Numbered from the stretch's first letter, positions 7,376 to 17,252 are shown. The stretch is 43,393 nucleotides of DNA from Streptomyces phyllanthi (GCF_009377205.1 NZ_VJZE01000023.1:1-43393); one strand, 5' to 3'. Notes: generated from the sequence alone by a model not told the origin. Numbers and translations: made by a program.

Positions 7376-8700
7376 GCAGGAACGTCCTCTCGGTTCACGT
7401 GCGCGAGATGTGCGCCGACGTGGCTGGTCAACTCCCAGTCGTTCCGGCCGCGTTGCTCACGCCATACGGCGCGGACGGCGGCCCCGGCGAGGAGCACCTG
7501 ATAGAAGGGCCCGCCCACGATGAGCTTGAGGTAGTGGACGAAGCGGACACGCAGGCCGTACTGCCTGCCGAAGTCGTGGAGTCCGACGACCTCGAAGACG
7601 AAGGTCACCAGGGCGGTGACGGCCGGCAGGAAGGTGATGAAGGCGACGCCGACCGGCACGTCGAGGAAGAGCGCGATGGCCACGTTGAGCGGGATGATCA
7701 CCCCGGAGACCGCCTGGAGATACGGCGTCATGAGGGTGTAGCGGGCGAGCAACCGCTGCCCGAAGGTGGGCAGTTGCTTCCAGTCGCGCTTCCGGTAGAC
7801 CTGGAGGAAGCCCTGGTTCCAGCGGGTGCGCTGTTTCAGCAGCGACATCAGGCTGCCGGGGGTCTCCTCCCGGGTGACCATGTCGGAGTCGTACGCGACG
7901 ACGACCTTCTTGCCGACGCTGGACAGCCGTACGCCCAGGTCGCAGTCCTCGGCCAGGCAGTTGGGATCCCACCCGTCGGCCTCCCGCAGGACCTTCGTCC
8001 GTACGAAGACGGTGTTGCCGCCGAGCGGGATGAACCCCTTCTGGGCGTGCAGGTGCAGCCGCGACCGGAACCAGAAGAAGTACTCCAGGCAGTTGCGCAG
8101 GCTGTACCAGCTGGAGTGGTAGTTGATCAGCTGTACCCCGCCCTGGACGACGTCCGCGCCGGTGGCGCGGAAGGCGTGGTCGACATGGGCGAGCAGCTCC
8201 GGGTGGACCTGGTCCTCGGCGTCGAAGACCCCGACGACATCGCCGCGGCAGTGCGGCAGTGCCGTGTTCATGGCCTTCGGCTTGTTCTTCTTCTCATGGG
8301 TGTCGACGACGACGCGGACGCGCGGGTCGCGGTCCGCCGCCTTCCGGGCCACCTCGGTGGTCTCCGGGTCGTCGTGCCCGACGATGACGATGATCTCGAA
8401 GTCCGTGTGCGTGGACTCCAGCAGCCGCTGGATGGTGTGGTCGAGCACGGCCTGCTCGTGCCTCGCGGGCAGCAGCAGCGAGAAGGACACGTGCTCGTCG
8501 CCGTCCGGGCGGCTGAACCGGGTGGAGGCCAGCACCTCGGGCGTGCGCCACGCGTGCATCTGCCACCACAGAGTGAAGGCCGCCATCCAGAACAAGGCAA
8601 GCGAGACGACGGCTATGAAGACAGACGTCAGCAAAAGATCCCCCCAGGATCCCCAATACCCCCTGCCACGACACGGGTTCGCGCCATGACGGCGCGTCAC
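7372..8700 (-). CDS. Processive family 2 glycosyltransferase (cellulose/hyaluronan synthase-like)
   Basis: 442 residues if started at GTG 8700. A TTG at 8634, six bases after a GGGGG run, is a credible alternative that would begin just before the first membrane helix. One N-terminal helix (about 24-45) precedes a cytoplasmic GT2 domain with D-A-E-D (160-163), the acid-base motif A-E-D (250-252) and Q-R-T-R-W (290-294). Together these mark processive beta-glycan synthases. Three to four C-terminal helices (about 315-420) could form the export channel. It is first in the four-gene operon and probably makes the backbone of an exported polysaccharide. Similarity to CslA is at motif level only; no cellulase gene is present here, unlike the described cslA-glxA-cslZ locus. 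Confidence 0.88.
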   Translation of the reverse strand: MTRRHGANPCRGRGYWGSWGDLLLTSVFIAVVSLALFWMAAFTLWWQMHAWRTPEVLASTRFSRPDGDEHVSFSLLLPARHEQAVLDHTIQRLLESTHTDFEIIVIVGHDDPETTEVARKAADRDPRVRVVVDTHEKKNKPKAMNTALPHCRGDVVGVFDAEDQVHPELLAHVDHAFRATGADVVQGGVQLINYHSSWYSLRNCLEYFFWFRSRLHLHAQKGFIPLGGNTVFVRTKVLREADGWDPNCLAEDCDLGVRLSSVGKKVVVAYDSDMVTREETPGSLMSLLKQRTRWNQGFLQVYRKRDWKQLPTFGQRLLARYTLMTPYLQAVSGVIIPLNVAIALFLDVPVGVAFITFLPAVTALVTFVFEVVGLHDFGRQYGLRVRFVHYLKLIVGGPFYQVLLAGAAVRAVWREQRGRNDWELTSHVGAHLAHVNREDVPA

Positions 8701-8801
8701 TCCGGTCGCGTCACTGTGAGGAGACTAGGGGGGAAGTGTGAAGCCTGAAGGCACTTCCGATAAATAGATCGTTTCCGTTGCAGCGCGATCGAAAGGGGGA
8801 A

Positions 8802-8823
8802 GAATCAGAACACGTTCCTATTC
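8802..8823. promoter_or_regulatory. Imperfect inverted repeat upstream of the glycan operon
   Basis: GAATCAGAAC-AC-GTTCCTATTC is a 22-bp dyad with 8 of 10 arm positions matched, in the 164-bp gap between the DUF255 stop (8865) and the glycan operon start. The surrounding 8750-8840 stretch is the most AT-rich part of this gap and must hold the operon promoter. A regulator-binding role is inferred; none of the adjacent genes is an obvious regulator. Confidence 0.35.
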
Positions 8824-8864
8824 GGGCCGTTTTAGCAACCGCTTTCCCCCAGTGCTTCAGCGGC

Positions 8865-10895
8865 TCAGCGGCTCAGCGAGGCCCGGAGGGCCTCAACTTC
8901 GGTCGTGGGAGCATGACATGTGAAGTTTCGGCAAACGTAACCGGCCGGTTCACCGTCCACGAGCGGCCGGTCGGCCAGCAACGGGAACTCCTCGCTCCCC
9001 GGAGCCCCCACGGCGACCACGGCACCCGGAGCGGTACCCAGAAGCGCCGCACGGTGCAGCGCCTTTGTGCCCGGATCGCCGGCCGGACCCACGACGGCGA
9101 CCTCGCGCGGCCCGTCGAGCTGCGCCTCGGCCGTCGCGAGCCCCCAGCCGAGGAAGCGGGGCACGCGCGGCCCGAGGGCTTTGACCACGCCCAAGGCCCG
9201 CTCGGCGGCGGTGCGATGGGGCTCGGAACCGGTGTGCGCCGCGTATCCCAGCAACGCCCCCGCAGCCGCGCTCCATCCCGACGGAGTGGCGTTGTCGGTG
9301 GGATCCTGCGGCCGCCGGATCAACGCCTCGGCGTCAACAGCCGTGTCGTACAGGGCACCTGACTCGGTGTCGGTGAACCGGGTCAGCACATGGTCGAGCA
9401 GGAACCCGGCGAACTCCAGCCACACCCCCTCCCCCGTGACGGAGGCGAGAGCGAGGAACCCTTCCGCGACATCGGCGTAGTCCTCCAACACACCCGCGTT
9501 GGCGCCGACTTGCCTGTCCTTGCTGGTCCGGGCGAGACGGGCGCGCTCGTCGAGATGCAGCCGCACGAGGAGGTCGGCGGCCCCGAGCGCCGCGTCGACC
9601 AGGTCGGGGCGCTCGAAGTAGGCGCCGGTCTCGGCGAGCGCGGCGATGGCGAGCCCGTTCCAGGCGGCGACGACCTTGTCGTCACGGCCGGGGGCGGGGC
9701 GTGCGGAGCGCGCGTCGAGAAGACGCCGCTTGATCGCCTCGACCCGCTCGGCATCGAGGACACCCTCGTGCTGGGGAAGCTGGAGGACGGACTGCCCGTG
9801 CTCGAAGGTGCCCTCGTCGGTGACGCCGAAGTACTGCGCGGCGAGCTGCGCGTCGTCGTCTCCGAGGACGTCGGCCAGCTGCTGCGGGGTCCACACGTAA
9901 TACGCGCCCTCGACGTGCTTGCCCGTCCCGTCATCACTGTCGGCATCGAGTGCGGAGGCGAACCCGCCCTCGCTCGTCCTGAGCTCCCGCACCATGAAGT
10001 CGGCGGTCTCCAGGGCGACACGGCGGGCGAGCTCGGAGCCGGTGGCGCGCCAGAGGTGGGCGTACGCGCGGCACAGGAGCGCGTTGTCATAGAGCATCTT
10101 CTCGAAGTGGGGCACGACCCAGTCCCGGTCGACGGAGTACCGGGCGAACCCGCCGCCGAGCTGGTCGAAGATCCCCCCGCGCGCCATGCGCTCACAGGTG
10201 TCCGCCGCCATCTGGAGCGCCCCCTCCGCCCCGGTCCGGGCGTGGTGGCGCAGCAGGAACTCGATGACCATGGAGGGCGGGAACTTGGGCGCCCCGCCGA
10301 ACCCGCCGCGCGTGGCGTCGTACTCCCGGGTGAGCCCGAGCAGTGCCTGGGCGAGCTCCTGCTCCCCCGGCGCGTCCATGGCGCCGTACTTCAGCTCCCG
10401 CCCGGCCAGGTCCCGCACGATCTTCCCGGCGACCTCGGCGACCTCGTCCCTCCGGTCGGCCCAGGCGGCGCGTACGCCTTCCAGGACCTGGCGGAAGGAG
10501 GGCATGCCGGAGCGGGGGGAGGGCGGGAAGTACGTACCGAAGTAGAAGGGCTCGGCGTCGGGTGTCAGGAACACGGTCATGGGCCAGCCGCCCTGACCGG
10601 TGGCGGCCTGCACCGCCTCCATGTACACGGCGTCGACGTCGGGCCGCTCCTCGCGGTCGACCTTGACGTTCACGAAGTGGTCGTTCATGAAGGCGGCGAC
10701 GGCTTCGTCCTCGAAGCTCTCCTTGGCAAGTACATGGCACCAATGGCAGCTCGAGTACCCGACGCTCAGGTGCACTGGCACACCTCGCCGACGCGCCTCC
10801 GCGAAGGCCTCTTCCGACCAGGGCCACCAGTCGACGGGGTTGTCGGCGTGCTGGAGGAGGTACGGGGACGTCTCGTGAGCCAGTCGGTTCGGCAT
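8865..10895 (-). CDS. Thioredoxin-domain protein, YyaL/DUF255 family
   Basis: 676 residues from ATG 10895; a GTG-type start 33 bases upstream is possible but would add a non-conserved leader. The N-terminal block [23 protein letters not shown] is the family signature. A thioredoxin-like domain (about 1-165) has C50-H-W-C53 in S-S-C-H-W-C-H. The rest is an alpha/alpha-barrel resembling N-acylglucosamine epimerase folds, with motifs such as [10 protein letters not shown] and H-F-E-K-M-L-Y-D-N. The family is widespread (SPATA20 in animals); its biochemical role is not settled. The adjacent recombinase gene ends 47 bp upstream on the same strand, so this gene may have lost its original promoter or be read through from the recombinase. 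Confidence 0.9.
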   Translation of the reverse strand: MPNRLAHETSPYLLQHADNPVDWWPWSEEAFAEARRRGVPVHLSVGYSSCHWCHVLAKESFEDEAVAAFMNDHFVNVKVDREERPDVDAVYMEAVQAATGQGGWPMTVFLTPDAEPFYFGTYFPPSPRSGMPSFRQVLEGVRAAWADRRDEVAEVAGKIVRDLAGRELKYGAMDAPGEQELAQALLGLTREYDATRGGFGGAPKFPPSMVIEFLLRHHARTGAEGALQMAADTCERMARGGIFDQLGGGFARYSVDRDWVVPHFEKMLYDNALLCRAYAHLWRATGSELARRVALETADFMVRELRTSEGGFASALDADSDDGTGKHVEGAYYVWTPQQLADVLGDDDAQLAAQYFGVTDEGTFEHGQSVLQLPQHEGVLDAERVEAIKRRLLDARSARPAPGRDDKVVAAWNGLAIAALAETGAYFERPDLVDAALGAADLLVRLHLDERARLARTSKDRQVGANAGVLEDYADVAEGFLALASVTGEGVWLEFAGFLLDHVLTRFTDTESGALYDTAVDAEALIRRPQDPTDNATPSGWSAAAGALLGYAAHTGSEPHRTAAERALGVVKALGPRVPRFLGWGLATAEAQLDGPREVAVVGPAGDPGTKALHRAALLGTAPGAVVAVGAPGSEEFPLLADRPLVDGEPAGYVCRNFTCHAPTTEVEALRASLSR

Positions 10896-10941
10896 GTGTC
10901 CATCGTGCCTGACTGTTCCGCCTGCCACACGAGGGCGTGTC

Positions 10942-12267
10942 TCAGACGGGCGCGTCTGCCGGTGCCGTCCGATCCGCGCAACGCCACATCGGCTCCACGC
11001 GCGCGTGGTCCCAGGAACAAGTTCCCTTCAACCCGGGTCGGACGATGCAGCAGATGAAGGCCGATGCGATGATCTCTCGCTTCTCTTCGAGTCCCATCTC
11101 ACCGGACTGCCAGCGTTGACGCATGGCTCCGGAAAGCCTCGCACGGCCCTGAGTCTCGGAGAAGAGCAGCCGTTCAAGGGCCTCGTCCGCCAAGGGCCCG
11201 CTGATGCTGCATCGCCCGCAGGAGCGGCAGGTGTAAACATAGGGGCTCTGCCTACTTCTCCCCTTCTGGGCGCACAACGCACCTCGACAAGCACTGCCGT
11301 CGGGGCGCTCCGCCCCGCACCGGAGAAAGCCGGTGGCCAGGTGACGAGGGGCGGTTTTCTTGTTCCCGGTGAGTCTTGGAGCACCGCTGCCCCGGTGCAG
11401 GTAGAGACTGCCAGGCGAGAACGTCGCGCATACCGCGTGCCACTGGGTCGGCGGCACGACGGGTTCCCACTGGCCGAGCACCGGCTGCCGCGTCTCAGGG
11501 ACCAGGAGCAGTTCACCTCGGTTGGCCCGATAGCCGCACACCCTTGGTGCGGTCATGATCTGTGTGACGGTCTGGGCGTTGGGCCTGCCGCCACGCGTTC
11601 CTGTGACCCCGAGGTCACACCAGTCCCGCGCGATGGCCCGAACCGCCTTTCCTCCGATGCGGTCGAGGATCGCCCGCTCGACGAGCTGCGCTTCATTGGG
11701 CCGAAGTGTGATCCTGTCCTCCTGCCAGCCGAAAGGGCGCGGCCCGCTGTGTGGTACGCCTTCGACAGCACGGGCCCAGTGCCAGTCCGTCAACCGCTGA
11801 CTTCTGACGTGCGTTTCTGTGACCGCCGCCTCCAGCGATCGGACGGCTTGGAATAGCCCTTCCTGCGCGTACGGATCTCTGACGCCCCGCGGATCGACAT
11901 AGATGCGTCCTGGTCGACTGGTCAGTGCGGCCAGGAACCGGGCAAGGTCCTCCGCGCGTCGATACAGCCGGTCGTCCGCGGTGCACACGACCCCTTCGAC
12001 TGGCTGGCCGCTGTCGGTGAGTCCGCGCGCCAGGTCCGCGATCAAGCGGTCGAAGCCAGGCCTCACCACGCCCGCCCTGGATGCACTGCGCCCGTTGTCA
12101 ACGTATGTCGCGACGATCTCGCACGCATGCTCATGAGCGGTCCGTTCATTGATGCGCAGCTGGTAGCGCACTCCATGCCCATCGCGTTGACGGACGTCCT
12201 CCGAGGTGCGCGCATATGACACGACCGGGATCAGCCCAATCGGCTCGTATACGGCGAGGTGAGTCAC
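10942..12267 (-). CDS. Serine recombinase (resolvase/invertase family) with zinc ribbon
   Basis: 441 residues from GTG 12267. The catalytic domain shows V-S-Y-A-R-T-S-E-D, with nucleophile Ser22 and Arg20, then R-P-G-F-D-R-L (69-75) and D-R-L-Y-R-R (99-104), the arginine-rich active-site motif. A recombinase domain (about 170-290) is followed by a zinc ribbon with Cys317, Cys327, Cys347 and Cys350, then a helical tail. Size and order match a compact large serine recombinase. No excisionase, phage or transfer genes are visible beside it, and no att-like direct repeat was found across 10900-12310. Its codon choice appears less GC-biased than its neighbours, consistent with transfer. It could be a stranded integrase remnant or a minimal mobile element. 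Confidence 0.87.
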   Translation of the reverse strand: MTHLAVYEPIGLIPVVSYARTSEDVRQRDGHGVRYQLRINERTAHEHACEIVATYVDNGRSASRAGVVRPGFDRLIADLARGLTDSGQPVEGVVCTADDRLYRRAEDLARFLAALTSRPGRIYVDPRGVRDPYAQEGLFQAVRSLEAAVTETHVRSQRLTDWHWARAVEGVPHSGPRPFGWQEDRITLRPNEAQLVERAILDRIGGKAVRAIARDWCDLGVTGTRGGRPNAQTVTQIMTAPRVCGYRANRGELLLVPETRQPVLGQWEPVVPPTQWHAVCATFSPGSLYLHRGSGAPRLTGNKKTAPRHLATGFLRCGAERPDGSACRGALCAQKGRSRQSPYVYTCRSCGRCSISGPLADEALERLLFSETQGRARLSGAMRQRWQSGEMGLEEKREIIASAFICCIVRPGLKGTCSWDHARVEPMWRCADRTAPADAPV

Positions 12268-12424
12268 GGCGCCCCCATTCGACCTTCAACCCGACAACCG
12301 TAAAAACGATCGAGTGGCCCCAAGGTCACGGGACATGTCCCGCTGGTCGTCCCCCCTCTCGCGCTCGCGTCTCGCCCGAAGGACACTCATAGGCAACGGA
12401 GTTGCTTCAGGAGGGGGACGTGAC

Positions 12425-15400
12425 ATGCGGGACGGCCACAGGACGGAGGCCGAGCGGCTGCTGGCCAGGGCCGTGGAGGAAGAAGTCCGGCGCTCGGGCG
12501 GCCGTACCGACGGCGCCGTACTCCTGTCACGGGCCCGCGCCGCCCTCGACGCCATGGCGGAGTCGGCCACCGAGGAGTACCAGGCCTACACCTCCGCCCT
12601 CGACGAGGCGGACGTCGGCCGGCTCACCTTCGCCGAGCGCTACCAGAAGGAAGGCGCCGGAACAGCCCTCCTGGTCGCGGCCGTGGCCGCGGTCGCCGCG
12701 GCCGTGGCCGACCTGGCCCTCGGCACCGGCCCGGGCACCGCCGTGGGCGCCGGCGTCACGGCGGGCGTGGTCGGCGCCGCTGCCACCGTCCTGAAGGTGA
12801 CCGCCTCCCACGTCCCCGCCGCCCACCACCGCGCAGGCGCCCTGGGCCAGCCCGGCGGCCCCGAACAGCTGCGGCTCCAGTGGCTCACCGCCCTGGAGGT
12901 ACGCGGCATCCGCCCGTTCCTCGACCAGCAGCGCGTCCTGAGCGCGAGCACCGCCGCCGCAGCGAAGAAGGCCGCACCCCGGCTGCGCCGTACGGACAAG
13001 AGCGCGGCGGCACGGAGAAGAAGCGTGCTGGAACAGTCGTTCCAGCAACTCCCCGACGTGGACGGCCCGTTCGCCGGCCGTCGGACGGAGATGGCACGGA
13101 TCCGGCAGTGGGTGCAGGCCGCCCGGGCCAGCACCGAGACCCGCTCCACGGTCGTCGTCCTGCACGGCACCCCCGGCTCGGGCCGTTCGGCACTCGCGGT
13201 ACGCGCGGCCCACGATCTGAAGGACCAGTTCCGCGGCGCGTGCGTCGTGGACCTGCGCGGCGACAGCGCGGGAGAGCCCCCGCTGTCCACCCGCGACGCC
13301 CTGCTCCATCTGCTGAATCGTCTCGGCGCCCCACGCGAACAGCTTCTCTTCCGTGAGCGCTCCTCCCCCGACCAGCAGGTCAAGCGGCTGAGCGAGCTGT
13401 ACCACCAGCATCTGACGGGCCTGCCGGTCACGATCATCCTGGACGACGCCTCCGACCCCGACCAGGTCCGCGCCCTCGTCCCCGACCGCTCCGACAGCCT
13501 CGTCCTGGTCACCGCCCGCACAGCCCTCGACCTGCCCGCCGACGTCCCCGCCTGGGTGCACCGGCTCCCGGTCGAGCCCGTCGACGAGGCGGGCGCGGAG
13601 GAGTTGCTGAACGCGGCGGCACAGGCCCCGCCGGCCCCGTACGACGCCCAGTCCTCGGAACGCGTACGGGAGCTGTGCGGCGGGCTCCCCCTGGCGCTGC
13701 GCGTGGCGGGCTCGTCCCTCGGCACCCGCACACCCCGCCAGCTGGCCACGGACCTGAGCGCGTACGGGCCGGTGGAACCCGTGGAACGCGCCCTCTGGCT
13801 GCGCTACACCGATCAGCCGGAGCCGGCGCGGCGGCTGCTGCGGCGGCTGGCCCTGGCGGGCCGGGCGTCCCTGGGCGCCGCCGCGGCGGCCTCCCTGCTG
13901 GCCACGGACGAGCCGGAGGCCACCCGGCACCTGACCGCGCTCGCCCGTGCCGGCCTGATCGACCACGTACGGGGCAGCCGCTACCGCCTCCACGACCTGG
14001 TCCGCGCCTTCGCCCAGGCCCGCCTGCTGGACGAGGAGGAACCGGCGGAGCGCACGGCGGCCCATGAACGCCTGATCGTCACGTACGCGGATCTGGCCGA
14101 CTCGGTGCTCCGCCTGGTCGACGGCAAGATGTCGACCCGCTCGGACCGCTTCGGCCCGCACGGCTTCACCTCACTCGACGAGGCCCTGCGCTGGCTGGAC
14201 GACGAGTCCAGCTTCATCACCGCCGCGCTGCGGCACACGGAGGGCGTGAACCAGGCGGCCGTACTGAACCTGCTGGGCGCCCTCTGCGACTACTGCCTGC
14301 TGCGCGGCGACCTGTACCGCCTGGGCGAGATAAGCGAACTGGCCCGGGCGGTCGACCAGGGCCTGCTGGTCCGTTCCGTCCAGTGGCGCACGGGTATCGC
14401 CGCCCGCCAGCTCGGCGAACTCGACAAGGCGCGTACGACACTGTCCTCCGTCGTCGACCTCTACCTGGAGGCGAACCACGACGCGGGCGCCGCCCGCGCG
14501 CTCTGCTCCCTCGGCATCACCCTGCACCACCAGGGCAACCTGACCGAGGCGGCGGCCAAGCTCCGCGAGGCCCTCGACCTCCAGGCGGCGCCGGAGCTGT
14601 CCGTGGACCGCGCCTGGACGATGCACGCGCTGGCGGCGGTGGAGCGGGACCGGGCCAGACCGGCGGAATCCCTGGACCTCCTCACCCGGTCCCTGGTGCT
14701 GCACCGCGAGGGCGAGTCGGTGCACGGTGAGGCCTGGGCCCACTACCAGCTCGGCCAGCTGAAACTGCGCATGGGCGAGGTGCCGGACGCCGAGGCGGAA
14801 CTGCGGGTCGCCCTGGACCTCTACGGCCGCACCCGCGACGCCCGCGGCGAGGCCTGGGCCATGACCCAGCTCGCCCGTGCCCGTATGGTCGCCGGCGACG
14901 CCTCCGCCGCGGTCGACGGCCTCCGCCAGGCGGCCGCCCGCCACCAGGACAACGAGGACGCCCGCGGTGTGGCCTGGTCGGTCTACTACCTGGGCCAGGC
15001 CCTGGAGGAGACGGGCACCCTGGACCAGGCGGTCCGCGAACTGGAACGCTCCCGCACGATGTTCTCCCGGATGCGCGACGTGTACGGCCTGGCCTGTGCA
15101 CGCCACCACTCGGGCCGCCTGACCCGCGACCAGGGGGGCGCCAGGACGGGCTCCCTCCGCAACTCCGGCTTCGCCCGGCAGCTTCTGGTCGACGCCCGCG
15201 CCGACTTCCAGCGCATCGGCGTCGCCCACGGCGAGGGCTGGACCTGTCTGGAACTGGCTGTGGTGGACGCCGGCAACGCCCGTACCCAGCAGGCGCTGTC
15301 ACTCTGTGACGAGGCGGTGTCGCTGTTCGCCTCGTACGGCGACCGCCGGGGCGAGGACTGGGCGAGATTCCTGAGGTGCACGCTGCTGCCCTACGCGGCC

Positions 15401-15682
15401 CCGGGCGGCGTGGAGATCGGCACGGCGGTCGCCCAGGAGGAACTGACCCAGTTCACCGGTACCGCCCATCCTCTCCGCGACACCAAGCTCAACGAGTACG
15501 TGGAGACGTACCAGCTGCTGCTGGAACGGGGCATCGACCTGGACACGGGCTGGCGCGCCTGGACCCTGGGAATGGTGCCGGACCGGCACGCCCGGGAGGT
15601 GATGGGGGTGCCGGTGGACGCGGCGCAACGAGAGGACGCGGAACGACCTCGCGCCCGGCCCGCGGGGACGCTCGGCGAATGA
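12425..15682 (+). CDS. STAND (NB-ARC-type) NTPase with TPR repeats
   Basis: 1085 residues from ATG 12425, chosen because AGGAGGGGG lies 7 bases upstream. The N-terminal helical region contains two Ala/Gly/Val-rich hydrophobic stretches (about 75-130) that may insert in a membrane. The NTPase domain (about 220-500) has a P-loop G248-T-P-G-S-G-R254-S and Walker B I-I-L-D340-D341. The usual P-loop lysine is arginine here. A winged-helix-like region follows, with G-L-P-L-A-L-R-V-A-G (the STAND GxP motif). From about 600 to 1000 there are about eight TPR-like repeats (A-W-A-H-Y-Q-L-G-Q-L and A-W-S-V-Y-Y-L-G-Q-A are clear cores). STAND proteins act as signal-triggered switches; AfsR-type regulators share this NTPase-TPR layout, but no DNA-binding domain is visible here. 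Partner and signal unknown. Confidence 0.87.
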   Translation: MRDGHRTEAERLLARAVEEEVRRSGGRTDGAVLLSRARAALDAMAESATEEYQAYTSALDEADVGRLTFAERYQKEGAGTALLVAAVAAVAAAVADLALGTGPGTAVGAGVTAGVVGAAATVLKVTASHVPAAHHRAGALGQPGGPEQLRLQWLTALEVRGIRPFLDQQRVLSASTAAAAKKAAPRLRRTDKSAAARRRSVLEQSFQQLPDVDGPFAGRRTEMARIRQWVQAARASTETRSTVVVLHGTPGSGRSALAVRAAHDLKDQFRGACVVDLRGDSAGEPPLSTRDALLHLLNRLGAPREQLLFRERSSPDQQVKRLSELYHQHLTGLPVTIILDDASDPDQVRALVPDRSDSLVLVTARTALDLPADVPAWVHRLPVEPVDEAGAEELLNAAAQAPPAPYDAQSSERVRELCGGLPLALRVAGSSLGTRTPRQLATDLSAYGPVEPVERALWLRYTDQPEPARRLLRRLALAGRASLGAAAAASLLATDEPEATRHLTALARAGLIDHVRGSRYRLHDLVRAFAQARLLDEEEPAERTAAHERLIVTYADLADSVLRLVDGKMSTRSDRFGPHGFTSLDEALRWLDDESSFITAALRHTEGVNQAAVLNLLGALCDYCLLRGDLYRLGEISELARAVDQGLLVRSVQWRTGIAARQLGELDKARTTLSSVVDLYLEANHDAGAARALCSLGITLHHQGNLTEAAAKLREALDLQAAPELSVDRAWTMHALAAVERDRARPAESLDLLTRSLVLHREGESVHGEAWAHYQLGQLKLRMGEVPDAEAELRVALDLYGRTRDARGEAWAMTQLARARMVAGDASAAVDGLRQAAARHQDNEDARGVAWSVYYLGQALEETGTLDQAVRELERSRTMFSRMRDVYGLACARHHSGRLTRDQGGARTGSLRNSGFARQLLVDARADFQRIGVAHGEGWTCLELAVVDAGNARTQQALSLCDEAVSLFASYGDRRGEDWARFLRCTLLPYAAPGGVEIGTAVAQEELTQFTGTAHPLRDTKLNEYVETYQLLLERGIDLDTGWRAWTLGMVPDRHAREVMGVPVDAAQREDAERPRARPAGTLGE

Positions 15683-16047
15683 CTCGCCGGGGTGCGCTCC
15701 GCGACCGCCTCACCCTTCACCGGCCTCCGGCGTCTGTCGCCGCCGGTCCGGCGGACAACACCGCTCCCGCCCCAGGCCCTAACCCCGCACGACAGGGCGC
15801 AGGGCGGGCCATACGCCCCGGCCACCCAGCAGGCCGGGGAAGCAGGTGCGCTCGGCGGCCTGCGCGGCCTTCACCGGCAGGCGGGTGGCGGCGGGTTCGG
15901 CGCATCGCACGCACCGCACCCGCTCCGGTCGCCGCCGCGATCCCGCTGCCACCCGCGGGAGCCGGCTGCGGCCGGAGTCCGCCCAGCTGCTGCCCCCGGC
16001 GGGCCCTGCCGGTGAGGGCGGCGCCGTGGGCGGGCTCCGGGGGCGCG
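15683..16047. other. 365-bp gap without a convincing gene
   Basis: The segment is GC-rich with several overlapping open frames on both strands, none with a good ribosome site plus a protein-like composition. A minus-strand frame ending at 15779 reads C-V-R-C-A-E-P-A-A-T-R-L-P-V and looks slightly protein-like, but it has no supported start. This is probably a spacer between the STAND gene (+) and the small membrane gene (-), which converge here. Confidence 0.4.
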
Positions 16048-16290
16048 TCAGCCCCGCTGGGCCTTGGGCTCGGCCGCGGACTTCGCGGAGGCGGCCTCGG
16101 TCTCCGGGGCCTCCTCGAAGTCCACCTTCCCCATGTGCCGGTTCATGGACTTCATCAGACCCCACACCGCCAGGGCCATCACCGCGAACACGATGAAGCC
16201 GAGGACGCCGGGGGTCACCTTGTCCTCGTCGATTTCCTTCGCGAGAGGGACGAGGTGGGTCATTGCCAGGCTTGCGCTCATGTCAGGCAT
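16048..16290 (-). CDS. Small single-pass membrane protein downstream of mca
   Basis: 80 residues from ATG 16290, overlapping the mca stop by 8 bases; ATG 16281 and ATG 16263 are in-frame alternatives and none has a clear ribosome site. Conserved-looking order: short acidic N-terminus (L-A-K-E-I-D-E-D-K), P-G-V-L-G-F, one membrane helix (I-V-F-A-V-M-A-L-A-V-W-G-L-M), then a basic stretch and an Ala/Glu-rich tail. Translational coupling with mca suggests co-expression, but a functional link to mycothiol detoxification is only a guess. Family not named with confidence. Confidence 0.75.
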   Translation of the reverse strand: MPDMSASLAMTHLVPLAKEIDEDKVTPGVLGFIVFAVMALAVWGLMKSMNRHMGKVDFEEAPETEAASAKSAAEPKAQRG

Positions 16291-17164
16291 TGTCGCGGAT
16301 GCCCGCGAAGAGGTCGTCCTCGGGGAGGGAGGTGTCCACGAGCGACTTCGCCAGCTCGTACTCCTCCGTCGGCCAGACCTCCTTCTGGAGCTCCATCGGC
16401 ACCCGGAACCAGCCGCCGTCGGGGTCGATCTGCGTGGCGTGGGCGATCAGCGCCTTGTCACGGATCTCGAAGAAGTCTGCGCACGGGACATGCGTGGTGA
16501 GCGTGCGCTCCGTGCGCTCGAACTCGTCCCAGCGCTTCAGCCACTCCCCGTACGGCGACTCCAGACCGCGCTCCAGCATCGCGTGGTGCAGCGCCTCGGT
16601 ACGCCGGCGGTTGAAGCCCTGGTTGTAGTAGAGCTTCTGCGGCTGGTACGCGGGTCCGAACTCCGCCTCCGGGTACTTCTCGGCGTCCGCCGCGCCCTCG
16701 AACGCCACCATCGAGATCTTGTGGGTCATGATGTGGTCGGGGTGCGGGTAGCCGCCGTTCTCGTCATACGTCGTGATCACCTGCGGGCGGAACGAGCGGA
16801 TCTTCCGCACCAGTTCGCCGGAGGCCTTGTCGACGTCCTCCAGGGCGAAACAGCCCTCGGGGAGCGGGGGCAGCGGGTCGCCCTCGGGCAGACCGGAGTC
16901 GACGAAGCCGAGCCACTCCTGCTTGACGCCGAGGATCTCGCGCGCCTCGTCCATCTCCTTCTTGCGTACCTCGTGGATGTGCTCCTCGACGTACTTGTCG
17001 CCCTGCAGCTTCGGATTGAGGATGGAGCCGCGCTCCCCGCCCGTGCAGGTCACCACCAGCACGTCCACCCCCTCGGACACGTACTTCGCCATGGTGGCCG
17101 CACCCTTGCTCGACTCGTCGTCGGGGTGCGCGTGCACGGCCATCAGTCGCAGCTGGTCAGTCAA
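16283..17164 (-). CDS. mca: Mycothiol S-conjugate amidase
   Basis: 293-residue LmbE/PIG-L-type zinc hydrolase. It cleaves mycothiol-bound toxins or drugs, releasing glucosaminyl-inositol and a mercapturic acid for export. Zinc motif A-H13-P-D-D16-E and H141-P-D-H144 are present, with T-G-G-E-R-G near residue 41. Size and the sequence M-T-D-Q-L-R-L-M-A-V-H-A-H-P-D-D-E fit Mca; the deacetylase MshB is the alternative family member. The start is TTG 17164 with GAGGGA 7 bases upstream; an internal ATG (residue 8) would trim the strand before the zinc motif. The gene is divergent from a DUF4307-type gene and overlaps the next small membrane gene. Mycothiol is restricted to Actinobacteria, supporting the taxonomic call. 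Confidence 0.93.
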   Translation of the reverse strand: MTDQLRLMAVHAHPDDESSKGAATMAKYVSEGVDVLVVTCTGGERGSILNPKLQGDKYVEEHIHEVRKKEMDEAREILGVKQEWLGFVDSGLPEGDPLPPLPEGCFALEDVDKASGELVRKIRSFRPQVITTYDENGGYPHPDHIMTHKISMVAFEGAADAEKYPEAEFGPAYQPQKLYYNQGFNRRRTEALHHAMLERGLESPYGEWLKRWDEFERTERTLTTHVPCADFFEIRDKALIAHATQIDPDGGWFRVPMELQKEVWPTEEYELAKSLVDTSLPEDDLFAGIRDNA

Positions 17165-17252
17165 GACTCATTCCCTCGTAAGTCGGCGCCCGCACTGAAC
17201 TCGGTGACTCGTGTGACTCGCCCCGGCGTGATCCCGGGTGTCGGGCGACTTC

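Noticed and set aside
5525..7501. 658-codon plus-strand frame over two glycosyltransferase genes
   Set aside because: Composition is His/Arg/Glu/Gly-rich noise and spans two well-supported opposite-strand genes.
9390..11057. 555-codon plus-strand frame over the DUF255 gene
   Set aside because: Antisense shadow with no recognisable domain; the minus-strand protein has clear family motifs.
12527..14161. 544-codon minus-strand frame over the STAND gene
   Set aside because: Antisense shadow; the plus strand has Walker motifs and a strong ribosome site.
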